A stretch of 64,000 bases of DNA, taken from Pampus argenteus (lineage: Eukaryota; Chordata; Actinopteri; Scombriformes; Stromateidae). Below, piece by piece: positions 23,831 through 33,600 of this stretch. The stretch's first letter is position 1, and each line of letters starts with the position of its first letter. The translations under genes and the position numbers were made by a program. Below the pieces are notes generated by a model, which was given only the letters and a program-made list of their open reading frames with translations, had not been told where the DNA came from and did no database searches. The stretch spans positions 4,836,001 to 4,900,000 of the forward strand of contig CM072877.1 of assembly GCA_036937835.1 (NCBI GenBank), written 5' to 3'.

Positions 23831-26800
23831 ACCATTTAGAGGAAATGTTCTGAGTCCACTCGGAAACGTATTCTGGAGCGGTTCATTTGTGGTGTGAACG
23901 TGATCCAGCCTCAGTCATACCCACTACGAGACACACTGGATCAGGACCTTCCCACTTCCTGCTTAATCTTGCCAATGAGCAGCTTGAGCATCTTCAAGTG
24001 GCTTATAGTGATGCATTTTGGTTCACAGCTTATTTCAAACAAGCTAACCACACCATTGGTTGTCTCCCCCATGGTTGTGATTTCTAGCCATGCTTGCACC
24101 TTGGATAATTCGTATCGCCTGACTTCTCCTTGAAGGTCACATCTAGACATTCATGTTGTTTATGTGTTTGCCTTGAAGACCTTGAAAGTTAAAAAGTTGC
24201 AAGCCATTGCAATATTCAGTGTGTGGACTACTGCTCGTGTTTCTTCAACTGTGTCACAATCTTTAATGATGTTAGTGTGAGAGATAAATAAAATGGGATT
24301 CTACCTCATTACAGTCTTACATTACAGTGCAACAAATTCCCCCTCATACTGCAGCACAAGATCAAGTCTCATTTCTGTCATGTTTCATCATTATTTATGA
24401 CAGATGAACAGATCTAACTAAACTAATAAGGCCTGTATGAGTTCTTCATGACTGACAGATATGATAAATAGAACCACAAGGCTCACAGAAGAGCTGGATG
24501 ACTCAGAAGAATAAACTGTTTGGATTTTCCCTGGCGCCTGCACCAAAACTTCCCAATGAATGAGTTACCTGACATGGTCCATGTGACTCCACCTCTTGGT
24601 TTCTTCAGATCAGATTAGGTGTTAGGAATGAAAAGGCAACAGTGGACAATGGATCATTTATTTCTTTGGTCTGGAACCAAACTACAGATGTGAGCCGTTT
24701 TTATACGAGGACTTTCTTCTTTCATACATCCTGTAGGGGCCAAGCTGTTACCGCTACTGTTCATGGGAAATTTTTCTGTGAGGTCACGTAGCAGCAGGAT
24801 ACCTCTTCACCTGTAACAGGATCCTCTGAACCTGCTGCTGATGACAGAAAATGGTGGCAGGTTGACTGGAGCTGCAGACCAAGCAGATCTCAAGCAGACT
24901 TCACTCCTATTTTTACAACAAACAACCACTCTGAAGAAGCCAATCTGAAGAAACCAACTGTGAGACCAGTGACAGAGCTACTTGGATCTTATTTAACATG
25001 AAAATAAAGTCTTGACCGATGATGCGCATAAAATGAATATGAATGATAAGGCTAGCAGTAATCCATGTTAAGATCCGTGCTAAGATATATCAGACTTTGA
25101 TACACACATCACACACACACACACACACATATATAAACATATAGAATATTACCAGATTGATAACTTTTAAAACAACATCATGCCACTATTTACTCCAGTT
25201 CTATGAGTAGGTGCGATGAGTCTTCATCTAATAAGCAACAGCTGATGAGCCCTTCAGGAATAAAGGGAATTACAATCACTGTGCTGCTGCTCAGAAAAAG
25301 TTACATAGTCTTTTCTTTAAGTTAATAAATATGCTGTCATTTCCATTTTACACTGAGAATATGCAGGTTAGGCTTTTGTAACAGTTATTATTATTATTAC
25401 TGAACATATTTCAAAAAGTGCCACAGTTTATTTATTTTTTTAAATAATTATAAACTACTATTATTTTCCTCTGTGTTTCATGTGCTTTCCCTGCTGTACT
25501 GAAAACTCAACCACAGCCACAGGCAGCTTTCAATCTCTCAGTGTAACCGGATAAGAATCGGCATTAGACTCTGTCCTAATGAAGAAGCATTAACAGAGAG
25601 CAGAGTTAGTCATGGATGAAACCTGATTTCACGCTGCAGCCAGTATATCTGTCAACACTGAACCAGCTGGGTTAATACACCGAAACCAAACTTAATTCTC
25701 CCCTCATATATTTCACATTACAAACGGGCTCCTCTTTAAACTGTTAACATTTAACTGTTTGTGTTCTCCGCCAAGCGTTAGTGTTTGATTGAATGCAGCT
25801 GACAAGAGTAAAGCTGCTTACAAATGATCATAATAAGAAAAGAAAAGAGAGCGACTTGTTTATTTGAGGGCATCAAACACCTTGTCATCGCCATGGAAAC
25901 TGACAGTCGGCGTGATGGATAGATAGATTTGTCATAAAAAGGTATAACAGTAATGGTGTGAATGATAATGATGATGATGATGATCAAAGCTGTCAGTGAG
26001 GTAATGTTAAAATCTTAAAATCTCTGTTGTTTAGGTGTCACTGAATGTAATCAAGGATGTTACAGAAACATCTGTACTGATGTTGTTTGTTGTTCACAGC
26101 TGCTATATGACTTTATTAAACACCTGCACCACCTATTTCTAGTAGTATCTCTCCATTAACCCTAACCCAAGTTTTTGTTTTTTTTGTCCAGGTTTGAGGA
26201 TTTCTGTTACAGAGAACTGTCCATTTTAGTGGTTCCTCAATAAAGATATTGTTCATTTTCTACTAAAGGTATGATGACTATAAATAACTTAGTGCTGTCT
26301 ACTTGGCTACCATCTGCCCCTGTCGGTTTTTATCAGTGTGGTCACTATGGTCACCAGTCTAACTTGACTGATGATGAGAAGAAGAAGAAATTCATGAATT
26401 CATTCACTAATTAAGTGCTTGGCCAGTTTGTACTAATGATGTACAAATGTCTCTTGTTTACAATGTACTGGAACCTAGCTGAACCTATGAGCAGCCTATG
26501 ATAAGACATACAATAATGTAAATATGATCTGTTATAGAATCAACAATCACAAGCAATAGGTAGAAATGCGTAAGGCCGAGCATACATGTCTTGCATGTGT
26601 ATATTAACAAATGGTAATTCTACTTATTCTGTTATTGTTTGGTTGGACAAAACATTTTACACTTTTTCTTGTTTCTTGAGTTTACCATTTGTAGTTCAAG
26701 CCTTTAAACCCGGGAGTGTTTTTGTTCTTTTTTAATTGCTTTCATTTATAGGCTTAATACGTGTTGCAGAGGTATACCAGATATTATTTTCAGAATAAGT

Positions 26801-27049
26801 TAAGCTATTCAGAAATGCAACTGACTTTCTACCTCAAAATAATCTTTCTTAAAGAAGTTAAGTTACTGCCCTCTTGTGCCTAAAGTGATAATTAAAGCAT
26901 TGCCGGGACCTCTTGCACCCAAATCCAACATTGGTGTTTTGTCTGTACACATCAGCATTATTATTAGGTTTATATTATGTTAGACCAGTATTTAAAGAGA
27001 AAGAAAGTTTTGTCACTGTTGGAATCATTGACCTGAGCAGTTCATTTTC

Positions 27050-27092
27050 AGACGGGACCTCTCGCACCTTAAGCAAGAATCATCTATCACAA
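27050..27092 (-). pseudogene. tRNA-Pro fragment (decayed)
   Basis: Retains the anticodon-arm region (GGGACCTCTCGCACC on the plus strand) and part of the D-arm side, with substitutions and loss of both acceptor strands. A still smaller scrap lies near 26902-26922. Confidence 0.5.
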
Positions 27093-27370
27093 GGCTCTTG
27101 TGATAGTAAAAGCCCTTGACCAAGATGCCACACAAACATATGTACCTGTCTTTTACCCTGGAAGAAAGTATGCTCTGGTCAGCAACAGAGCTCTTGATAT
27201 TGATGTCATCTTTTACAGCGGCTTAAATCCAAACCAGAAGTTTGTTCAAGTTACATGTTTTCTTACCCCTAGATCAAAGACCCACATGGCAGCACTCCTG
27301 GGTTTTACATACTAAAGAGCTCTGATACATTTTTTGAATCTGCTGATTTTCCAAACCCAACGCACATACT

Positions 27371-27442
27371 GGGCTCGTCCGGGATTTGAACCCGGGACCT
27401 CTCACACCCGAAGCGAGAATCATACCCCTAGACCAACGGTTC
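27371..27442 (-). pseudogene. tRNA-Pro(CGG) copy with broken acceptor stem
   Basis: Full-length 72-base match to the copy at 28453-28524, with the same D arm, T arm and anticodon CGG. The first acceptor strand has changed, so about three of seven acceptor pairs are lost. The anticodon stem also has a G-U in place of a G-C. Likely inactive. Confidence 0.75.
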
Positions 27443-27683
27443 GGCGCAGATGCATTTTTACCTGCAGTAATTACTGCGAGCCTTGGAGGAGACAGATGAA
27501 AATATGGAAACCAACTGTTGATGCTTTTCCTACAGTGAAGTGAAACAATGACCATCTTAATGTCAACTCAGAGAAGCTTCTATTTTGTTTATCCTTTTTA
27601 TCTATTGTTTTTACACTTTTTGTTTTTACACTTTATTGCCCATTATTCATTGCGGATAGCAATGCAATTTCATTGTACAATAA

Positions 27684-27732
27684 TTGTCTGGGCTTTGAAT
27701 CCAGGACCTCTCACACAGAGCAAGAACCATGG
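27684..27732 (-). pseudogene. tRNA-Pro fragment (decayed)
   Basis: Shows GGGCTTTGAATCCAGGACC and CTCTCACAC, the T-arm and anticodon-arm side of the tRNA-Pro sequence with deletions. Confidence 0.5.
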
Positions 27733-27784
27733 AACCCATCATTTGTGTGTTTTCTGTCCACACTCGCTGATCTTTCTGGGCTAT

Positions 27785-28090
27785 TGGAGACCACCTTAGC
27801 TGCTCTCCATGCATTAGCCCACTCTAATGCATGGAGATTTGAACTGGTGGTGACTTTGATTTGTTGCAGTCATGGTGGTTGACAAACTTCCACGATTCGT
27901 CTCACTTTGAACTAATCTCTCTATCATTAACATGCTTGTTAGCAATAGACTCATACATAAGAACATCATTAGGAACAGTAATTTTTTCCTGCTGATCTGA
28001 GGGCTTTGTGGATCTCCATGATTTGCTCCACTCTGATGAGCATAAGGCTTCATTATGGAGTCTCCACCAACAAGGCAAAGTATAAAGCAT
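27785..28090 (-). pseudogene. Fragment of gene B inside the tRNA array
   Basis: About 300 bases are closely similar to gene B exon 2 at roughly 32424-32715, in the same orientation. The minus-strand frame still reads SSEWSKSWRSTKPSDQQ and NDREIS but then hits a frameshift and stop, where gene B reads on through EESWKFV. Small indels mark both ends. It has no flanking splice sites or start and is best seen as a duplicated, dead piece of the neighbouring gene. Confidence 0.85.
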
Positions 28091-28201
28091 TGATCAAGGT
28101 GCCACACAAACAACATAGTAGGTGTGTTTTCCCCTGGAAGATGGTCTTGTTAGCCACAGAGCATACGTGTTGTTTTCCTCATTCTACGTCAAAGATACGC
28201 A

Positions 28202-28247
28202 GGGCTTGTCTGTGATTTGAACCCGGGACCTCTCGAACTCAAAGCGC
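28202..28247 (-). pseudogene. tRNA-Pro 3' half fragment
   Basis: Keeps the T arm (GATTTGAACCCGGGACC on the plus strand) and part of the anticodon arm. The 5' half is deleted and the sequence passes directly into the normal downstream flank. Confidence 0.7.
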
Positions 28248-28410
28248 ATTTTCACCTGGAGCAATTACTGCATCACCTTTCAGTTAACCTTTCGATCACA
28301 GGTCATTCATTAGGAACATTTATACCAATAGACCAAGGACCCACAGGTTAGCACTGGACACAGTAGTAGTGCTACTCAGCTTCAGGTATGAACTGTTCAT
28401 GACTGCTTAG

Positions 28411-28439
28411 GCCCTCTTCTGCTAAATGCAGAAGAGGGC
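28411..28439. repeat. Perfect 12-bp inverted repeat just past the tRNA 3' end
   Basis: GCCCTCTTCTGC, a TAAAT loop, then GCAGAAGAGGGC. On the minus strand it begins 13 bases after the tRNA. No matching hairpin was seen beside the other tRNA copies. Confidence 0.85.
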
Positions 28440-28452
28440 ATTGCACAACTTT

Positions 28453-28524
28453 GGGCTCGTCCGGGATTTGAACCCGGGACCTCTCGCACCCGAAGCGAGA
28501 ATCATACCCCTAGACCAACGAGCC
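28453..28524 (-). tRNA. tRNA-Pro (anticodon CGG)
   Basis: Reads proline through CCG codons in cytosolic translation. The minus strand shows GGCTCGT pairing with ACGAGCC (seven acceptor pairs), a D arm with the A-box region GGTCTAGGGGTATG, an anticodon stem CTCGC/GCGAG around TTCGGGT (anticodon CGG) and a T arm CCGGG-TTCAAAT-CCCGG holding the B box. It is 72 bases without an intron, as in vertebrate tRNA-Pro. All stems pair. One oddity is that no TTTT Pol III terminator follows closely; instead there is a perfect hairpin at 28411-28439. It is the only intact copy in an array of decayed ones. Confidence 0.85.
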
Positions 28525-29478
28525 ACAGCCAGGCTTCATCACAGATGCATTTTTACCTGCCTCATCATCAATGACAGGTCTTGGAGTAGACAATAGACAA
28601 AATTACGGAAACCAACAATCAGATGCTCCTACAGAGAAATGAAACAAGGGTCATGTACATGTCAACTCTGAAAAGTTCAACCTTTTATATTATCACAGGT
28701 AAAGGTCGCTAATCACTGAATTCCTGTCCAGATATCCTGTAGGTTCCACCAAGATGTAAACTCGGAGCACTGTAAATCAAAGTTCTGAGTGCTGACCATA
28801 AAGCCATGGAACCTAAAGCTGATACAAATGCAAATGTTTTATATCCTTTATGTGCAGTGCAACCACCTCACAGACTGTAAATCTGTTGCCAATGAACATA
28901 ATCTGAACACAAATTACAGTTCATCCTCAATTTAGTTGGCAAAATTATTTAGTAGTATTTAAAGTTTTTTTTAGGAAACAGGGTTGCATATTGTTTAAAA
29001 AAGTTATTTTCAAATCAGATGCTGCCAACTCATAACTGTTTTATAGCAGGCCATTACATTTAAAGTAGTAAACCAATTGTTTTGTTGTTGTTGTTGTTGT
29101 TGTTGGTCAGGTTTAATGATTTGTGGTCTTTGTTATTTGCACTCTCAATGACTCATTGACTAATTTTTTTGAGACAATACTTGCCAGAGGCTGAATCCAG
29201 TCCTTCTTGTTCTGCACTGAGGTCTTCTCCACCATTTCATACTTGCTGAACACTCAAAACTCATACACTCTGGACTCATAACCCAGATGAGAAATAATCT
29301 TACCCCTAGTTCAAAGACCCACAGGTAGACACTGGACATGGTAGCACTCCTGGGTTTTACGTACTAAAGTTAACTGTTTGGGCACTAATACCTTATGCTT
29401 GGGTAAGGAACAGAGCTCTGCTACTGATAACATCGCATTTCTAAGATCTGCTGATTTCCTAAACCCAGCATGCACTCT

Positions 29479-29550
29479 GGGCTCATCTGGGATTTGAACC
29501 TAGAACCTCTCGTACCCTAAGTGAGAATCATACTCCTAGACCAACGAGCC
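29479..29550 (-). pseudogene. tRNA-Pro-like copy with anticodon AGG, mutated stems
   Basis: Full 72 bases. The acceptor stem still pairs (one G-U). The anticodon stem CTCAC/ACGAG has two mismatches and the T stem one. The loop TTAGGGT gives anticodon AGG instead of CGG, which would still be proline. Probably a decaying copy. Confidence 0.65.
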
Positions 29551-30645
29551 ACAAAAAGTCTTCGCCACAGATGCATTTTCACCTGCAGTAATTACTGCCT
29601 CATCATCGATGACAGGTCTTGGAGAAGACAACAGACAGAATTACGGAAACCAACTATCAGATGAAATGAGAAATGAAACAAGGGTCATGTACATGTCAAC
29701 TCTGAGAAGTTAAATCTTTTAAATTATTACAGGTAAAGGTCGCTAATCACTGAATTCAAATACTGATAGATTAATATTTTACACTCAGGGTTCTTCCAGG
29801 ACCTGAATCCCTGAACTTTTTCATCCAAAATAAGAAATATGTTTCCAGATATGTTGTGGGTTTTACACTTTAGGTTCCATCAAGATGTAAATTCGGAGCA
29901 CTGTAAATCAAAGTTCCGAGTGCTGACCATAAAGCCATGGAACCTAAAGTTTGCATGCTGGCTGTACACATTGGGCTCGTTCTGCATGGAGCTCTCCTCC
30001 ACTGTATCACACTTGTTAATTACTTATTTTGCCAATCAAATTTGGTCAGGGCACACCGATCCAGTCCTGATCCATAATATTCTAATATGAATAGATTTTG
30101 TGGTTACAGTAAAGAAATACACATTACAAATGCCAATGTTTTATATCTTTAATCAAAATACAGCAAATGAGATTATACCCACTTTCATGAACACAAGATT
30201 TTACTTCCATAACATTTATCCTACCATCTTTCATTATGATTCTCAGACCTTTCATCATCACACTTTAAACTGCAACATACGGTTGCCCTCTTCAACAGCC
30301 TCATCCTAAATTTTTGCCTTCTTTAGATAATCTGTAAAAATTCTGATTATTAGAGTAGAGTAGTCAGAAGAGCACCGTAGCACTCTTGAACTAAATGGAA
30401 TATATTTACTCATGATGTTCCAAATGATGATGGTTGCCTTTGAGTGTTAAATGGAAAAGTAGCACTCAAGACCCAGGGTGCGACCCCCCATTACATTTAA
30501 AGTAGTAATCCATTTGGGTTTTTTTTTTGTTGTAGTTGTTGTTGTTGGTCAGGTTTAATGATTTGTGGTCTTTGTTATTTGCACTCTGAATAAAATATAT
30601 ATATATATTTTTTGACTAAACTAAAAGTTGAAAGAGCTGTGCCAT

Positions 30646-33600
30646 TTATCTGGCCTTGGGGCCACTCAGAGTCTGGTAAGGTGGAAGGAGGAACTTCCAT
30701 GACTCATCCCAACCTGAAAGCGACTTGATGGTCTGTTTTTTTAGACAATTAGGCTGGGCCAGGAACCTCCAAGATTCCCTCCAGTCTTCAAAGAACCAGT
30801 CTTTGTTTTCATCCTCAATCTTGATCTTCTTTACTGAGGGACCTCTCTTGGGACGTGGTTGAGTTTTACCCAATAAGTGGCATCCTGCCCACTTCCTCTC
30901 TGATTGTTTCTCCTTCTCAATGTTAGAGTACAAATGCCTTCTTGTTTTGGTATTTTTTGTTATAATCACCCTAGGGTCACCAGGTTTCTTAGACTTACTT
31001 TTTTCTTCAATCCGTGTATTGCCCCTGTGCAGGAACTGATGGGAATTTCCCCAAAGCTTTAAGGTTGCACGGTTGTTGCTAAAGTTGGTGTTGATGTTAC
31101 TTAGTATGTCCTTTCTTCTTAACCACATGACTGCATAGTGACATGGGTTAGGGGAGCACTCCACCCAGGGTTGCTCCACACGGGGCATAGGGTTGGCAAG
31201 CCTGAATGACATTCCCCACTTTGATCCATGCACATTGGCAGTGGCATGTTGTTGAGGAGTAGTGCTGCTCCCTGAAGGTCCGTAATGACTCAGCTGATAG
31301 TTCAGAAGTGACCCAGCCCTCCATGAAGCACTCCACTCTTTCTCATGGTATATTTTCCTGAATATTAGGTTGTCAAAAGAGCGGATCATTTTAGCTTTGG
31401 CTCTTTGCAAGGAAATCTTCTCTCTCTTGGACTGGATTTTCATAAACTCATCCATATAGTTCTCTCTAAATATCTGCTCCGTGTGGAAGACAGACCTCCA
31501 GGCTTCCATCCACTGGGTTAGAGAGGGTTTATCATGGTGGAACTGAGTTTCTGAGACCATCCAGGCTGCCTGCCAGTCAGAAACAGACATAACATACCCC
31601 TGATGTGCCAGTGAAGCTTCAGGATGATGGCAAGCTACAGTTTGTGCATTACCCTGCCTGGGTTCTGATTGTTTCTGGTTTCCTGAGAACTTCCAAGATT
31701 CTCCCCAACTCTGTTCCACCGTTGGCCCATTCTTAAAGAGTTGCACAGATGCAAAGTGGTCCCGGTCCCTCATCCGATCTACTCTGATTTGGGGTGTGGT
31801 GGACCAAACCTGCTGCCAAAGCTCATGCTTCTGACACAGGGGCTGACAGGTGAGTTTCCATGAGTCTTTCCACTCTGAGGTCCTGGGCTTTATGTCTCCT
31901 CCATTCTCTGACTCTTTGAAAGGCCTTGAAGGGTCCGGCCTCATTCTTCTCCTCTCTATCCTCATTCTGTGTTTATGTGTCTTCCATGATTCCCTCCATT
32001 CTGAGGCAAACAAGACATTTTCCATGTGTTTCTGATGAAGTAACTTGTGGGTGAATTCTCTCTTTGGGCAATAAATCACAGTATTTTTCAGTTGCTCGTA
32101 GCATGGGTCTACCTTCTCTGAGGTTAAATATTGCTCTTTGGGGTTCTCCTCTACCTTCCTATTCTCCATCTTTGATACCTTCAGGACTTTCTCTATTTCT
32201 TCACATGGTTTGGAGTTGTTTTTGGTCAGCTGCCAGGACTTGTTCCACTCAGCAAGGCTCTTAAATTCTTTGCAGAGATGAAAGTAAAGATCTCTGTATT
32301 TCTGCTCATGAGACAATAGCATGACTTTGTGGACACGTGACTCTTTCTGCTGGCCCCAATCATCATAGGTATCACTGTGATCTTGCCTCAGAGAGAGATC
32401 ATAATGTTTGTGGCTATTGGAGACCACCATAGCTGCTCTCCATGCATTGGCCCACTCTGATCCGTGAGATTTTTGAATTTGGAGTGACTTTGATTTGTTG
32501 CAGTCATGGTGGTTGACAAACTTCCATGATTCTTCCCACTTTGGACTAATCTCTCTATCATTAACCTGCTTGTTAGCAATAGACTCATACATAAGAACAT
32601 CATTAGGAACAGTAAAATTATCCTGCTGATCTGATGGCTTTGTGGATCTCCATGATTTGCTCCACTCTGATGAGCATAAGGCTTCATTGTGGCACTGAGT
32701 CTCCACCAACAAGTTAAAGCATCCAAATTTGGGGGCATTCTCTCCATTTACAGAAGTTGTATCTTGCTTCTTATTCTTTTTGTCAGGCTTTCTCCAGGAC
32801 ATATGCCACTCCTCAGTGGGGAAACACAAGTCTAGCTCTTGTGATTCCACCATCCTGTAGTCAGGTTTCTTCCAAAGATGAAGGTTGTGAGGATCCATCA
32901 TGTTGGGCCCGTTTGGCCAAGGTTTGCCTGCTTCAGAGTTTGGCTGCTGAGTAGCAAACATCCAGCATTGGCCCCAGTTTGTTCTAGCTATGGTGCTTTC
33001 TGATGATGGCAAAGATTTGTTATACTTCCATGACTTCCCCCACACCATAGCAGAAGGTTGAGCCTGTGTAATGAACATGAGTAACTGTAGCCTGTTAAAC
33101 TTCTTGTCCTGCCCTTTTTTGTTCTTGAAGTTGGGAACTGGACTGGAGAAGCCTCTGCTCTGGCTTCCTGGTCTACCCAGTGCAGCTGAACCTGCACCAT
33201 GAGAAAGGGCAGACGGAATCTGGGTTTGCGTGCTCTTCCAGATGTTATTGTTGTCCATCTTAGTCTCATTGGGTTTAGTTTTCCTTCTCAGTCTATTGTG
33301 GGTTCCCAGTTTTGCAGACAAACGGTTTGCCCAGTCTTGGTTAATACTGTGGAAGCAAATATATAGGAAATATATAATTTAATAACACATATATAAAGAA
33401 AGAAAAAGGTCCTGCATATGTCCTTAAGGGACAGCTTCATAATCTTTTAATTCTGTATTAAACCGTCAGGTGATTCAATGAAAATTGAATGGGTTTCTTG
33501 CCATAATCATTCCTCCTGTTCATGCTGGTCATCAAAATATCCCTTCATAATGTAAATGATGTCAAATCCACAAGTCTGTGCAAAAATGTGTTTAAAATAA

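Larger units (their letters stand above)
21294..26890. other. Intergenic between gene A and the tRNA-like array, no gene seen
   Basis: Upstream of gene A; any 5' noncoding exon and promoter should lie in the first part but cannot be placed. It holds AT repeats at 21906-21964 and 22421-22459, CTGT-rich DNA at 23068-23222 and an interspersed repeat near 23668. A minus-strand frame at 23941-24150 looks mildly protein-like but has no recognisable domain. Confidence 0.5.
26890..30600. repeat. Array of diverged ~1.0-1.4 kb units carrying tRNA-Pro sequences
   Basis: Blocks recur in the same order. A CCTGCAGTAATTACTGC-type flank with GACAGGTCTTGGAG follows the tRNA at about 27460, 28555 and 29570. 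ACCCACA...GCACTCCTGGGTTTTAC precedes it at about 27270, 28330 and 29320. GGTAAAGGTCGCTAATCACTG is at 28700 and 29735. GGAGCACTGTAAATCAAAGTTC is at about 28763 and 29898. A block at 29050-29145 recurs at 30490-30590. tRNA copies at 27371, 28453 and 29479 are 1082 and 1026 bases apart. This indicates tandem segmental duplication followed by decay. Confidence 0.8.

Noticed and set aside
23941..24150. Minus-strand frame with a protein-like peptide (ISHLKMLKLLIGKIKQE region)
   Set aside because: Possibly a relic of a transposable element, but it is too short, isolated and without recognisable reverse-transcriptase or transposase motifs.
27274..27555. Minus-strand 93-residue frame
   Set aside because: Translation of a tRNA-Pro pseudogene and its repeat flank, not a protein gene.
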